This document shows positions 10,980 through 22,100 of a stretch of DNA of 64,000 nucleotides, piece by piece. Position 1 is the first letter of the stretch. Each line of letters begins with the position of its first letter. Position numbers and translations under genes: made by a program. This stretch comes from Prochlorococcus marinus str. MIT 0917. Its GTDB lineage: Bacteria > Cyanobacteriota > Cyanobacteriia > PCC-6307 > Cyanobiaceae. The stretch spans positions 310,001-374,000 of the forward strand of contig NZ_CP114784.1 of assembly GCF_027359575.1 (NCBI RefSeq), given 5' to 3'. The notes below the pieces were generated by a model. The model ran no database searches. It was not told the DNA's origin and worked only from the letters and a program-made list of their open reading frames with translations.

Positions 10980-11834
10980 ATGAAAAATAATTTCTCAAAA
11001 TATCAAGGTCTTGGTAATGATTTCATTATCTTTGATGCTCGTGGTAATAAATTAGATAATTTATTTACAGAAAATAAAGATAATTTTATTGAACATCTAT
11101 GTAATAGAAATTTTGGTATCGGAGCTGATGGAATTATTCTTATATTAGAATCCAATAATAAATGTTTTGCGAGAATGAGGATATTTAATTCTGATGGTTC
11201 TGAACCAGAAATGTGTGGCAACGGTATAAGATGCTTGGTTGCTTTTTTAAACGATAATAATGAAATTAAGGATAAGTCTGAGATTCGAATTGAAACCAAG
11301 GCTGGTCTTATTCTTACATCTATCTCTGATAATGAAAATATTAAAGTTAATATGGGAGAACCTATCCTTTCTCCTGAAGATATACCTACAAAATTGTTAA
11401 TGAATAATTTAACAGTTCCTAATGGAAAGATTACAATAAATGAACAAATCTTAAATGTTTATGCTGCTAGTATGGGAAATCCTCATATGATCTTATTTGT
11501 GGATAAAATTGATAACATACCATTTGAAGAGTGGGGAAGATACCTTGAAAAACACAATACATTTCCCAATAACACCAATGTTCACTTTGTAGAATTAATT
11601 GATAAATCAAATATTAAAGTTAAAGTATGGGAAAGGGGTTGTGGGCCAACGCTAGCTTGTGGTACAGGAGCTTGCGCTTGTCTGGTCATTACATCTAAGC
11701 TAGGTAAAACTTTAAACAACGCTAATATTTATTTACCAGGTGGCAAATTAGAAATTGAATGGCCGAATCAAGCAGGTCCAGTTTTAATGCAGGGGCCTGC
11801 ATTAAAAGTATTTAGTGGAGAGATAGATATTTAG
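10980..11834 (+). CDS. dapF: Diaminopimelate epimerase
   Basis: DapF converts LL- to meso-diaminopimelate, needed for lysine and peptidoglycan. The 284-residue protein has the two symmetric halves of the family, each with its catalytic cysteine: EMCGNGIRCL near residues 78-87 and GPTLACGTGACACL near 221-234. The N-terminal KYQGLGNDFIIFDAR segment is also characteristic. The cysteine desulfurase gene starts 12 bases after the stop, so the genes from here to dacB appear to be one transcription unit. Confidence 0.96.
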   Translation: MKNNFSKYQGLGNDFIIFDARGNKLDNLFTENKDNFIEHLCNRNFGIGADGIILILESNNKCFARMRIFNSDGSEPEMCGNGIRCLVAFLNDNNEIKDKSEIRIETKAGLILTSISDNENIKVNMGEPILSPEDIPTKLLMNNLTVPNGKITINEQILNVYAASMGNPHMILFVDKIDNIPFEEWGRYLEKHNTFPNNTNVHFVELIDKSNIKVKVWERGCGPTLACGTGACACLVITSKLGKTLNNANIYLPGGKLEIEWPNQAGPVLMQGPALKVFSGEIDI

Positions 11835-11846
11835 TTACTCTTCAAT

Positions 11847-13028
11847 ATGAATAATATTTATCTTGATGCATCAGCGACTACTCCGCCACATATAGATGTT
11901 ATTAATAAACAAAAGGATATTCAATCTGAATGCTGGGGGAATCCATCTAGTATCCATAAAGTTGGAGTTATTGCAAGAGAGATTTTGGAAAGATCTAGAT
12001 TATCAATAGCTAACAAATTAAAAGCTTCTTCCGATGAAATCTTTTTCACTTCTGGAGCAACTGAGTCGAATTATCTTGCACTTAAAGTTGTATCTAATAC
12101 TCTTGATAAAGGAAGACTTATTATAAGTAGCGTTGAACACCCTTCTATTAACATAATAGCCAATCAATTGCTTAATGATGGATGGGATGTGAAATACTGG
12201 CCTGTAGATCGTTATGGAATTATTGATCTAGATTTGTTGGAGGAGATGTTATCTCCTCCAACAAGATTGGTTTCGATAATCTGGGGTCAAAGTGAGATTG
12301 GGGCTATTCAGCCCATTAATCTCATAGGTATGGAATGTAAAAAACGCAATATAATTTTTCATACTGACGCTACACAGGTCCTCCCTAGCGGTCTTATTGA
12401 TTGGAGTAAATTAAATGTTGATATGGTTAGTGCATCTGCTCATAAACTTCAAGGCCCTAAAGGTATTGGATTATTAATGTTGCGAAGGGACATTCGAGAT
12501 TTATTACTGAATAATCCTTCATATGGATTTAAGAACGGCTCTATAAGATCTGGTACTGAATCAGTTCCCCTTATTGCAGGTTTTTCGACAGCAATTGATC
12601 TGCTAAATGAATATGTAGAATTTAATGCTAATCAAACTTTATTTCCTGTGAATAATGTTTCCAAAATGACTTCACTTTTAAAAAAAAATCTAGTTAAGAA
12701 TAAACAACTTACTTTTATTGGTCCTCATAAAGAAAGGCTCCCGAATAATCTTTCATTTCTTTGTCATACAAAATCAATGATTCCAATTAAAGGTAGAGAA
12801 ATTGTTCGATTATTGTCACAACATGGCGTTTATACAAGTAGTGGTAGTGCTTGCTCATCATCTAGTCAAGGACCTAATCCCATACTGGTAGCAATTAATG
12901 TTGATAAACCACTTCTAGAATCTGGATTAAGAATAACTATTGGTCCATGGATTTCAATTGATGATATTAACTCAGTTTCAAATATAATAAATGAATCATT
13001 GCAATCTTTAGAATTTAAAAAACAATGA
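11847..13028 (+). CDS. Cysteine desulfurase (NifS/IscS-like, class V aminotransferase fold)
   Basis: A PLP enzyme that takes sulfur from cysteine to a protein persulfide for Fe-S cluster or thio-cofactor synthesis. The 393-residue protein has the N-terminal YLDASATTPPH segment, the PLP lysine at 200 in SASAHKLQGPKG and the persulfide cysteine at 336 in SGSACSSSSQGPNP. That Cys region matches group I (IscS/NifS) enzymes rather than SufS. No iscU or iscA is adjacent; the neighbours are dapF upstream and a DUF1995 gene seven bases downstream, so the acceptor is not indicated by context. Confidence 0.93.
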   Translation: MNNIYLDASATTPPHIDVINKQKDIQSECWGNPSSIHKVGVIAREILERSRLSIANKLKASSDEIFFTSGATESNYLALKVVSNTLDKGRLIISSVEHPSINIIANQLLNDGWDVKYWPVDRYGIIDLDLLEEMLSPPTRLVSIIWGQSEIGAIQPINLIGMECKKRNIIFHTDATQVLPSGLIDWSKLNVDMVSASAHKLQGPKGIGLLMLRRDIRDLLLNNPSYGFKNGSIRSGTESVPLIAGFSTAIDLLNEYVEFNANQTLFPVNNVSKMTSLLKKNLVKNKQLTFIGPHKERLPNNLSFLCHTKSMIPIKGREIVRLLSQHGVYTSSGSACSSSSQGPNPILVAINVDKPLLESGLRITIGPWISIDDINSVSNIINESLQSLEFKKQ

Positions 13029-13035
13029 TCATCAA

Positions 13036-13659
13036 ATGAATAATAAGCTACCGTCAGATCTTAGAGAAGCAGAATCAAATGTATATGAATCAATTCAAAG
13101 TTATTTTTTAAGTAATTCTGAACAATCTTTTCTTTCTATCAACCTTAAATTTGAAGGATTAAGAATCAATCCAATAATTTTTCGTTTATCTAATAAACTA
13201 TCTGAAATTAAGTTCGATAATATTTTATTGTGGGCCGATGCTGGTGGAGCGGCTCTTGCTAAAAGAGATAACCCTGAATTGGCTAATAAGATTTTTACAT
13301 TTAAGGAGTTTATTAACTCTACAGACTCGTTGAATTCATTATTGTTAGTTTGTTCCCCTCAACCATACGATATTGAGATGTTTGAGCAAGTATGTTCCCA
13401 TGCTAAATCATCCGTAATTATGATTAATGGCAAGCTGGAAGATCCAATAGTAGGAATCGGAAGTGTCGGTAGGGAAATGAGAAAAAGGTTTGCTGAAAAA
13501 TGGCAAGTACTTTATTTTGTTCAACCATTATCCATGGGAGCCTTATTAAAAAAATTTCCCAATAACTGGGAGCTTTTTAAATTAAATTCTAACGGATATT
13601 CTTTTGTTAACTCATTTGATAAACGTCCTGATGATGAAACAATAATCCTAAACTTATAA
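13036..13659 (+). CDS. DUF1995 protein
   Basis: A 207-residue soluble protein of the DUF1995 family found in cyanobacteria and plastids. Recognisable segments are the N-terminal LPSDLREAESNVYESIQSYF, the central LLWADAGGAALAKRD and the C-terminal WQVLYFVQPLSMGALLKKFP. The biochemical role of the family is unknown; some plastid members are linked to photosystem assembly, but that is not shown here. It sits seven bases after the cysteine desulfurase and four bases before dacB, so it is most likely co-transcribed with both. Confidence 0.85.
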   Translation: MNNKLPSDLREAESNVYESIQSYFLSNSEQSFLSINLKFEGLRINPIIFRLSNKLSEIKFDNILLWADAGGAALAKRDNPELANKIFTFKEFINSTDSLNSLLLVCSPQPYDIEMFEQVCSHAKSSVIMINGKLEDPIVGIGSVGREMRKRFAEKWQVLYFVQPLSMGALLKKFPNNWELFKLNSNGYSFVNSFDKRPDDETIILNL

Positions 13660-13663
13660 CTGT

Positions 13664-14899
13664 ATGAAAAAAAAGTTATATATATATATTGGCTTATTTC
13701 TATTATCAATAAATATAGTTAATGGAACTTTATTTTCATTATATTCTTACATAAGACAAAGGCTTGATATAAATACTATAAGTCTTGAAAAGTTTAATAT
13801 ATGTGAGCCTTTGCAAGATAGATTGGAGGATTATACTTATAACTTTAATTCTAATATTAGCGTTAGTATTTTAGATGATTCTGGGGATTTTATTGTAGAT
13901 ATTAATGGTGAAATACCTAGAATCCCTGCCTCTAATCAGAAGATTCTTTCTAGCGCTTTCTCTTTAGACACCTTAGGACCTTATTATACTCTTAATACAT
14001 CTTTAAAAGAGCTAAGTGATGGAAGCTTATACATTGATGCATCTGGTGATCCAGATTTTGATAAAAGTCATTTAGAAGAGTTAATTGATGATCTTAATAA
14101 TACTAATTATAAGCCTAATTTACAATTGCCAATTATAATTAAAAGTAGCAATACAAAAAATTGGTGGCCTCCTAGCTGGCCTTATGCCGATAGAAAAGAA
14201 GAATATGGGGCTCCTATTACTAAGTATTCATTAGCTAGTAATGCAAGTGTTGATTCTTTAAATAATCCGATTGACAATTTTATTTATGAGTTAGACACTG
14301 CTCTACGAAAAAAGAATTTATCTAAAAAATATTATGTAAAATCCGTGAATGAAAACTATCCTATTGAGTATATTTCGACAAATAAAGTTATCAATTCAGC
14401 CCCTTTATATATTTTACTAAATCTTGTTAATTCTGAGAGCCACAATTTTACTGCTGAAGTTATTTTCAGACATTCATTAAATGATTGGTCACATGATTTT
14501 CCTAATCTAAAATACATGAATTGGATAAAAGATCAAAACTTTAAATCTGACAATTTTATTTTTGCAGATGCTAGTGGTTTATCAAGAAAGAATAGAGTTA
14601 CTACCTATGGTTTGTCACAGTTTTTGAGAAGAATGAAACTTAATAGATTTTCTGACTATTACTTCTCATCATTTTCAATATTAGGTGTTAGGGGATCGTT
14701 AGCTAATGTAAATGCACCAGTAAACCTTAAGGGTAGAATTTTGGCTAAATCCGGAAGGCTTAAGAATGTTAGATCAGTTTCTGGTATTATATTAGGAGAG
14801 GGCAAAGTTTTTAGTATTATAGTTAACAATATGGATAATTCGACTAAACATATAATGAAAATATTATCAATAGTAGATAATAATAATTATTGTAATTAA
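13664..14899 (+). CDS. dacB: D-alanyl-D-alanine carboxypeptidase / PBP4 family (peptidase S13)
   Basis: A periplasmic penicillin-binding protein that trims or opens peptide cross-links. An N-terminal hydrophobic stretch (about residues 3-20) after a KKK start serves as signal or anchor. All three active-site motifs are present in the S13 order: SxxK as S90-N-Q-K93, SxN as S259-H-N261, and KSG at 362-364. At 411 residues it is shorter than E. coli DacB, indicating a reduced inserted domain. The start is four bases after the DUF1995 gene; the stop overlaps convergent coaD by four bases. Confidence 0.9.
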   Translation: MKKKLYIYIGLFLLSINIVNGTLFSLYSYIRQRLDINTISLEKFNICEPLQDRLEDYTYNFNSNISVSILDDSGDFIVDINGEIPRIPASNQKILSSAFSLDTLGPYYTLNTSLKELSDGSLYIDASGDPDFDKSHLEELIDDLNNTNYKPNLQLPIIIKSSNTKNWWPPSWPYADRKEEYGAPITKYSLASNASVDSLNNPIDNFIYELDTALRKKNLSKKYYVKSVNENYPIEYISTNKVINSAPLYILLNLVNSESHNFTAEVIFRHSLNDWSHDFPNLKYMNWIKDQNFKSDNFIFADASGLSRKNRVTTYGLSQFLRRMKLNRFSDYYFSSFSILGVRGSLANVNAPVNLKGRILAKSGRLKNVRSVSGIILGEGKVFSIIVNNMDNSTKHIMKILSIVDNNNYCN

Positions 14900-15372
14900 T
14901 TATTATTTAGTGCTATAAGATCTTTGGCTATAAACTCAGGAACCATATGACGAATCTCACCACCAAATCTTGCGACTTCTTTAACTACAGAACTACTTAA
15001 AAAGCTATGATGTGTTTCTGTCGCGAGAAAAATTGTTTCGTATTGATTATTTAAAGACCTATTTGTATGAGCAACCTGTAGTTCATATTCAAAATCACTC
15101 ATAGCTCTTAAGCCTCTTAAAATAAGATCAGCATTATGTGTACGAGCACAATCCACAGTTAGACCTTTAAAAGCTATTGTTCTACAACCTGGTATATCTT
15201 TGGTAGCATTTTTGATCTGCTCAATTCTTCTATCGCACGAGAAAGTTGCCTTTTTTGATGGATTTTCTAATACTGCAATGAGAACTTCTCCAAATAAATC
15301 ACTTCCTCTTTGAATTAGATCAAGGTGTCCAAACGTTAATGGATCGAAACTACCGGGATAAAGAGCCTTCAT
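14896..15372 (-). CDS. coaD: Phosphopantetheine adenylyltransferase
   Basis: CoaD makes dephospho-CoA from 4'-phosphopantetheine and ATP. The 158-residue protein has the nucleotidyltransferase motif [16 protein letters not shown] (T/HxGH type) at residues 5-20, the conserved [14 protein letters not shown] segment near 88-101, and the C-terminal [12 protein letters not shown] that carries the ISSS/T-type site. Normal length. It is convergent with dacB (four-base overlap) and divergent from the flavin reductase gene. Confidence 0.95.
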   Translation of the reverse strand: MKALYPGSFDPLTFGHLDLIQRGSDLFGEVLIAVLENPSKKATFSCDRRIEQIKNATKDIPGCRTIAFKGLTVDCARTHNADLILRGLRAMSDFEYELQVAHTNRSLNNQYETIFLATETHHSFLSSSVVKEVARFGGEIRHMVPEFIAKDLIALNNN

Positions 15373-15439
15373 GGTTTTTTAACTTTAAAAATGTCCATTT
15401 CTTTCATAGAATCTCATATCTATAAACGTATCAAAGCGC

Positions 15440-15922
15440 ATGACTCTTAATCAGGATGCCAAAAAAGTTCTTTTGCGCAAAATCCCTCATGGATTATTTA
15501 TATGTGCAGTAAGAGAAGGAGATGAAATAAATGGTTTTACTGCTAGCTGGGTAACACAAGGTTCATTTACGCCTCCTTTAGTTGTAATGGCTGTTCGCGC
15601 TGATGGATCTAGTCATGGAATTATTCAAAGAACTAAGATGTTTTCTCTAAATGTGTTGAGAGAAGATCAAAAGGATCTAGCAGCTGTATTCTTTAAGCCA
15701 CAAAAAGGATTAGGTGGACGATTTGAAGCTTGTAAATTTACTTATGGAGAGTTTGGTATGCCCTTAATCGAAGATGTAATAGGTGGAGTTGAATGTGAAG
15801 TTATTTCGGGCGTAGAACACGGCGACCATACAGTCTTTGTCGCTGAAGTAAAGAGTGCAGTATTGAATAAAGATGGATCTGCCTTAAATTTAGCGAGTAC
15901 AGGTTGGAACTATGGCGGCTAA
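15440..15922 (+). CDS. Flavin reductase-like (FMN-binding split-barrel) protein
   Basis: A 160-residue protein covering one flavin reductase-like domain. The typical start is IPHGLFICAVREGDEINGFTASW, here residues about 15-36, followed by VVMAVRADGSSHGIIQRT and the C-terminal GDHTVFVAEVKSA. It resembles the C-terminal domain of cyanobacterial flavodiiron proteins, but stands alone with no metallo-beta-lactamase or flavodoxin part. It would reduce flavin with NAD(P)H, but the physiological substrate is unknown. uvrC starts 18 bases downstream, so the two may share a transcript. Confidence 0.85.
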   Translation: MTLNQDAKKVLLRKIPHGLFICAVREGDEINGFTASWVTQGSFTPPLVVMAVRADGSSHGIIQRTKMFSLNVLREDQKDLAAVFFKPQKGLGGRFEACKFTYGEFGMPLIEDVIGGVECEVISGVEHGDHTVFVAEVKSAVLNKDGSALNLASTGWNYGG

Positions 15923-15940
15923 TTTAACGAGACATGATCG

Positions 15941-17863
15941 GTGGAATTAACGCCGTTAATTAAGGACAAGTTAAGACTATCGAGTTTTTTGAAGGATATA
16001 CCAAACGATCCTGGTTGTTATTTGATGAAAGATCGTGAGGATAGATTGTTATATGTTGGTAAGTCAAAAAAGTTAAGAAATAGAGTTAGAAGTTATTTCC
16101 GAGCCAGTGATGAATTGAGTCCAAGAATCTCTTTAATGGTTAGGCAAGTTGTAGATATTGAGTTGATAGTTACTGATACCGAAAGTGAAGCCTTAACTCT
16201 AGAATCAAATTTAATAAAATCTAATCAACCCTATTTTAATATTCTATTAAAAGATGATAAGAAATATCCCTATATTTGTATAACCTGGGGTGATAAATAT
16301 CCAAGAATCTTTTTAACTAGGAAAAGACGGGAAAGACAGAAAAATGATAAATATTATGGTCCATACGTTGATGTTTATTTACTTAGACAGACCCTATTTA
16401 GTATAAAAAAATTGTTTCCTCTTAGACAAAGAAGAATACCGCTTTATAAAGATAGAACGTGTCTTAACTATTCAATTGGAAGATGTCCAGGCGTGTGTCA
16501 AGAAGAAATAAGTTCAGAAGATTATAAAAATACACTAAAACGAGTTGAAATGATATTTCAAGGTAGAACTGAAGAATTGAGACTATTATTAGAAAAACAG
16601 ATGCATTCTTTTTCAGAGTCATTGAAGTTTGAAGAAGCTGGATCTGTCAGAGATCAGCTAAAAGGTATTGATAGATTGTATGAATCTCAAAAGATGATTA
16701 TTCCTGATTCATCTGTATGCAGAGATATAATCGCATTGGCATCCGAAGAGAATATATCCTCTATTCAAATTTTTCAAATGCGATCAGGAAAATTAATTGG
16801 AAGACTTGGATATTTCTCAGATAATAATAATCTCAGTACCTCTCAAATACTTCAAAAAGTTGTAGAAAATCATTACTCAAATGTAGATCCGATTGAAATA
16901 CCATCAGAAATATTAGTTCAAAATCAATTACAAAATACAGATATAATATCGGATTGGCTAAGTGACTTAAAAAAGCAAAAAGTTAATATAACAATCCCAA
17001 AAAGATCTAAGAAGGCGGAAATTATAAAATTAGTAGAAAAGAATGCAAATATGGAGTTGCAAAGAATTAGACAATCTCATGATAAAAATTTAGTTGAGCT
17101 TGACGATTTAACCAATATACTTGAGTTAGTAAAAATTCCAAAAAGAATAGAATGTTATGATATTAGTCATATTCAAGGTAGTGATGCTGTCGCTTCTCAG
17201 GTAGTATTTATTGATGGTATTGCGGCTAGGCAACATTACAGAAAATATAAAATTAAAAGTTCAAATATAAAACTAGGACATAGTGACGATTTCGAATCAA
17301 TGGCTGAAGTTATTACTAGGAGATTTAAAAGATGGGCTCGTTATAAAGATGATGGGGGTGATATGAATAAACTATCAAGTAATCAATCTAGTGTTTTAGA
17401 CAAGGATAATATGAATGATTGGCCTGATTTAGTTGTAATAGATGGAGGTAAAGGGCAATTAAGTTCGGTATTAGAGGCTTTAGAAGAGTTGAATCTAGAT
17501 CAAAATATAAATCTCATATCTTTAGCCAAAAAGAAAGAAGAGATATTTATTCCAAATGTTAAACAATCATTAGACACTGACCCTAATCAACCTGGAATGC
17601 TTTTGTTAAGAAGACTTAGAGATGAAGCTCATAGGTTTGCAATTACCTTTCACAGACAAAAAAGAAGTCAACGTATGAAACGCTCTCAATTAAATGAGAT
17701 ACCCGGATTGGGACCACAAAGAATCAAATTATTATTGGAGCATTTTAGATCAATAGAGGCTATTCAAATGGCATCTCTTTCCGAACTTTCATCAGCGCCA
17801 GGCTTAGGATCATCTACTGCTGGTGTTATTCGAAATTATTTTCACCCAAATGAAAATAAATAA
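15941..17863 (+). CDS. uvrC: UvrABC system protein C (excinuclease subunit)
   Basis: UvrC makes both incisions in nucleotide excision repair. The 640-residue protein shows the domains in order: GIY-YIG nuclease (GCYLMKDREDRLLYVGKSKK near 27-46), a UVR helix pair (about 205-240) for UvrB contact, an RNase H-like nuclease domain with YDISHIQGSDAVASQVVF near 405-425, and a C-terminal helix-hairpin-helix pair (IPGLGPQRIKLLLEHF). A GTG start is used; a nearby upstream ATG is out of frame. mfd at the other end of the window acts in the transcription-coupled branch of the same pathway. Confidence 0.96.
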   Translation: MELTPLIKDKLRLSSFLKDIPNDPGCYLMKDREDRLLYVGKSKKLRNRVRSYFRASDELSPRISLMVRQVVDIELIVTDTESEALTLESNLIKSNQPYFNILLKDDKKYPYICITWGDKYPRIFLTRKRRERQKNDKYYGPYVDVYLLRQTLFSIKKLFPLRQRRIPLYKDRTCLNYSIGRCPGVCQEEISSEDYKNTLKRVEMIFQGRTEELRLLLEKQMHSFSESLKFEEAGSVRDQLKGIDRLYESQKMIIPDSSVCRDIIALASEENISSIQIFQMRSGKLIGRLGYFSDNNNLSTSQILQKVVENHYSNVDPIEIPSEILVQNQLQNTDIISDWLSDLKKQKVNITIPKRSKKAEIIKLVEKNANMELQRIRQSHDKNLVELDDLTNILELVKIPKRIECYDISHIQGSDAVASQVVFIDGIAARQHYRKYKIKSSNIKLGHSDDFESMAEVITRRFKRWARYKDDGGDMNKLSSNQSSVLDKDNMNDWPDLVVIDGGKGQLSSVLEALEELNLDQNINLISLAKKKEEIFIPNVKQSLDTDPNQPGMLLLRRLRDEAHRFAITFHRQKRSQRMKRSQLNEIPGLGPQRIKLLLEHFRSIEAIQMASLSELSSAPGLGSSTAGVIRNYFHPNENK

Positions 17864-17955
17864 TCTATTGATAAATTATTAACGACAATGGGACAGTTAA
17901 TCTTTATTATAGTAATGTATAGAGTGATATGAATGTACGAAACATTTTATAGAAT

Positions 17956-18519
17956 ATGATTTTTTCACCAGAGACATATTTATGGTTTAAATCATTTCAT
18001 ATTATCGGTGTAGTTGTTTGGTTTGCAGGCTTATTTTACCTAGTCAGATTATTTATATATCATGTAGAAGTCCAGAATGAGAAAGAAGAAATAAGGGATA
18101 TATTTAATAAGCAATATACATTAATGGAAAAAAGACTAGCTAATATTATAACAACTCCTGGCATGGTATTAGCTGTCATTATGGCATCTGGATTATTATA
18201 TATGCAGCCTGTATATCTTACACAAACATGGATGCAGATTAAATTATTGTTTGTCGCTTTTTTACTTATTTATCATTTTTATTGCTATAAAATCATGAAC
18301 GAATTAACTAATAATCAATATAATTATAGTGGACAGCAACTCCGTGCTTTGAATGAGTTGCCGACACTATTATTAGTAGTTGTTGTCATGCTTGTTGTAT
18401 TTAAAAACCAGTTTCCAACTAGTGCAGCAAGTTGGTTGATATTTGGCTTAATTCTCTTTATGGCTGCAAGTATACAGTTTTATGCTAAATGGAGAAGAAA
18501 TAGGAAACAATTGACTTAG
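17956..18519 (+). CDS. hemJ: Protoporphyrinogen IX oxidase, HemJ type
   Basis: HemJ is the membrane protoporphyrinogen oxidase of most cyanobacteria, feeding heme and chlorophyll synthesis. The 187-residue protein has about four membrane helices. The conserved N-terminal helix FHIIGVVVWFAGLFYLVRLF carries the family His and Arg, and EKRLANIITTPGMV provides the second conserved segment. No HemG or HemY gene is present in the window. It lies 92 bases after uvrC and six bases before a PHP-domain gene. Confidence 0.9.
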   Translation: MIFSPETYLWFKSFHIIGVVVWFAGLFYLVRLFIYHVEVQNEKEEIRDIFNKQYTLMEKRLANIITTPGMVLAVIMASGLLYMQPVYLTQTWMQIKLLFVAFLLIYHFYCYKIMNELTNNQYNYSGQQLRALNELPTLLLVVVVMLVVFKNQFPTSAASWLIFGLILFMAASIQFYAKWRRNRKQLT

Positions 18520-18524
18520 TTAGT

Positions 18525-19184
18525 ATGTCTGATATTGATTCTACTGAATTAATTAACATAATTAAATCAATTACTAAGAATAGTTGTCCAAATTCTATCA
18601 ACTTTCACATGCATTCAACATTTAGCGATGGAAGTTTGACTGCTAAACAAATTTATTACCAAGCAATTGAATTAAATATTGATCATTATGCAATTACAGA
18701 TCATCATTCAGTTAATGCATATATTGAATTAAGCAAAATTAGCGACTCTATATATAAGCAGAGATCAAATCTTCCTAAACTTTGGACTGGTATAGAAATT
18801 ACTTGTCTATTAAAGGGGTGTTTAGTTCATGTTTTAGGTCTTGGATTTGATCATAATTCAAAATACTTATTACCTTATGTTGATCATAAGGCTGCTATTG
18901 GTAATGAATTATTAGCTTCGACAGTAGTAGATTCGATTCATAAAGCTAATGGAATTGCCGTTTTAGCTCATCCCGCTAGATATAAACTTCCATTTGATCT
19001 CTTGATTAATGAAGCATCAAAACTTGGTTTTGATGCTGTTGAAACTTGGTATAACTATGAAAGAGCACATAATTGGATCCCATCAGAATTTGTATGCGAT
19101 AAAATTTTTGATTGCGTAAACTCTTATTCATTATTATCAACTTGTGGTACCGATAGCCACGGACTATCTCTTCTTAGGCGTTAA
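18525..19184 (+). CDS. PHP-domain metal-dependent phosphoesterase
   Basis: A 219-residue PHP-superfamily protein. Metal-binding motifs are visible in order: NFHMHSTFSDGSLT near 26-39, AITDHHSVNAY near 55-65, an Glu in TGIEITC, VLAHPARYK near 146-154, and GTDSHG near the C-terminus. Similar proteins (TrpH/YciV type) hydrolyse nucleotide 3',5'-bisphosphates or trim RNA 5' ends, but the substrate here is not determined. It is somewhat shorter than the 270-290 residues typical of that group, the loss being in the middle insertion. It is convergent with cobN, five bases apart. Confidence 0.82.
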   Translation: MSDIDSTELINIIKSITKNSCPNSINFHMHSTFSDGSLTAKQIYYQAIELNIDHYAITDHHSVNAYIELSKISDSIYKQRSNLPKLWTGIEITCLLKGCLVHVLGLGFDHNSKYLLPYVDHKAAIGNELLASTVVDSIHKANGIAVLAHPARYKLPFDLLINEASKLGFDAVETWYNYERAHNWIPSEFVCDKIFDCVNSYSLLSTCGTDSHGLSLLRR

Positions 19185-19189
19185 ATAAT

Positions 19190-22100
19190 TTATAAATTAT
19201 TATTAGAAGTATAGTTTTCAATTTTACTATCTATATCTGATAGTAATTTTTTTATAGATGATATTTCTTCAATAGTTGCATTTGTCCAAAGTTTTCTGTT
19301 AGATGCTTCTAGTAATCTTTCAGCGATATCTCTTAAAGCCCAAGGATTGTTTTCACTAATAAAATTTTTCGTATTATTATTCATTAACCAATTATTCACT
19401 ATAGATTGATAACACCAATTAGGAACTAAGTTTGTAGTTGCATCATAAGAGAATAAATAGTCAAGGCTAGCTGACATTTCAAAAGCTCCTTTATATCCAT
19501 GTTCTTTAATCCCCTCTATCCATTTAGGGTTTAATAATCTGCTACGAACGACTTTATCAATTTCTTTTGAGAGTTTATGAATTCTTGGCCGTTGATACCT
19601 TGAATTATCTGCAAAATAGGCTTGTGGATCTGTTCCAGTAGTTTTTTTAATCGCGGAAATTAATCCACCCTGAAATTGATAGTAATCATCTGAATCAAGT
19701 ATGTCATGTTCTCTATTGTCCTGACTATGAAGTACTACTTTTACCTTTGATAAATTACTTTCTAATCCATCTTTGTCTTTTATGATTTCACTTGAACCTT
19801 CATATCTCCATTTACTCCATTCGATAAAAGCATCAGCGAGTTCTGATTGATTCTCCCAAGATCCACTATTGATTATTTCTTGTAATCCTGCTCCGTATGA
19901 TCCTGGGGCAGATCCATATATTCTTGATTTTGTATTTCCATTTCTATATGACTCAGCAAGTGGATTATTAGAAGAGGATTCTTTTAAATTTCCAATAAGA
20001 TTTTGACCTCTTCGAATCAATTCAATTATCTGTGGAAATGCATCCCTGAATAAACCAGAAATTCTCAATGTTACGTCTACTCTTGGTCTGTTCAATACAC
20101 TTAGGGGAATGACCTCAACGTCAACTACTCTTCTTAAAGTACCGTCCCATATTGGCCTTAAACCCATGAGAGCAAAAAGCTGACAAATATCTTCTCCACC
20201 ATTTCTCATTGTTGAAGTACCCCAAATTGAAATAGCAAGGTGTGAAAGGTGTTCACCATTTTCTTGTAGGTAAAGTTCCATTATTTGTTCAGCACTTCTT
20301 TTCCCTAAGTCCCAAGCTGTTTCAGTTGGTATTGCTCTTATATCAACCGAAAAGAAATTCTTGCCTGTGGGTAAAACTTCTAATTTCCCTCTTGTAGGAG
20401 CCCCAGAAGGACCGCTAGAAATTCTTTTACCGTCTAAAGCCTCGAGAAAATTTATTTTTTCGTTAGCTGAACTATTTAATAGTTTGGGTAAAATATTATT
20501 TAGTAAATGATTTATAAAAATATTAGGTTTTTCATGATCTAGGTAATTTAAAATTTTACTTTCAAGTTTTATCTTCTTTTTTGATTTATTCTTGTAATTA
20601 AGTATTTTAAAACAATGAAACTCTATTATATATTTCCCAATGTCATTCAACCAGTCAACTACTTTACCAACTTTCCTTGCATTAATATCTGTATAGTCTT
20701 TAAATAAATCAATGTCAACTTGGTTTAAGTTTTTACTCTCTTCGTCACTCCAAGGGTCTAACGTAAAACCTAAATCTTCTGCTAAACCTTGTGTAAGACC
20801 GAGAATTTTTCCTGTAGGTACATTAGAAATTGTGAGTGTTAATTCTAATAATTTGTCTATACTCTGATTAACTCCAAAAACATGAAGACCAGTTCTTATC
20901 TGAGAATTCTTAATTTCACATAAATAACTCTCTGCATTATCTATTAGATCTTGTATAATTAATTTATCTTTTTCTGCTTTTAATTTACTTGATTCAATGC
21001 CTGGCCATGAATTTTTAATTAAAAGATCTAGTATCTTTTTTTCTAATAATTCATTTCTATTATCGTTAATTAATTTAGATTCATAATATTCATCAATTAA
21101 ATTTTCAATTATTAGTAGGTCATTAAAACTACCGGCATGAGATAGTGGTGGGGTTAAATGGTCTATAATGATTGCATGTGTTCTTCTTTTTGCTTGGGAG
21201 CCTTCGCCAGGATCATTTACAATAAATGGATATATATTTGGAATAGGAGGACAAAGAATAAATGGGAAACAATTATGACTTAAGCCAACCCCTTTTCCTG
21301 GTAACCATTCCAAACTTCCATGTTTACCCAGATGTACAATTGCATTCGCTTTAAATGTATTATATAGCCAACAATATTGTGCAATATATTTATGTGTAGG
21401 AGGTAAGTCGGGCGAGTGTAAATCAGATAAATTATCGCTCTCATAACCCCTATTTGACTGAATTAAAATTGTTATGTTTCCAAAGTTTATTCCATTAATA
21501 GGAAATCCAGACTTTTCTAATTGAAAAGAATCAAGTGGGTCTCCCCATCGATTTGATATCTTTTCTTTAACTTTAGATTCGAGTTCTTTCCAATAAATTA
21601 AATAATCTTGAATATTTAAATATGATTGAGGTTCATTTGAGATTGTCTCTTCAGAATTGGTCCTATGACTTAATATAAGGTTAATTAATTCTTTACTATT
21701 ATCAGGAATATCTTCATTTCCTAGATTATATCCCTCGTCTTTAAGCCAGTTCAAAATATTTAATAGGCTTTCGGGTGTATCTAATCCAACTCCATTCGCA
21801 ATTCTTGAGTCTTTTACTGGGTAGTTTGCTATCACGAGAGCTATCTTTTTTTTTGAATTATTCGTTTGTTGTAGATAAGTTAGATTTTTGATATATTTTA
21901 TGCACCATTCAATATGTTTTTCATAGGGCTCTGTTTTATATACAGCAATTGATAATTCATTATCTGTATAAGTAAGGTTTTTAAATGCAACTGGAATTGT
22001 ACATATTCGACCATCCACTTCTGGTAATACAACTTGAATTGATAAGTCAATCGGGTTAAGACCTACTGTAGATTCTTTCCACTCAGTTATAGATGAGCTA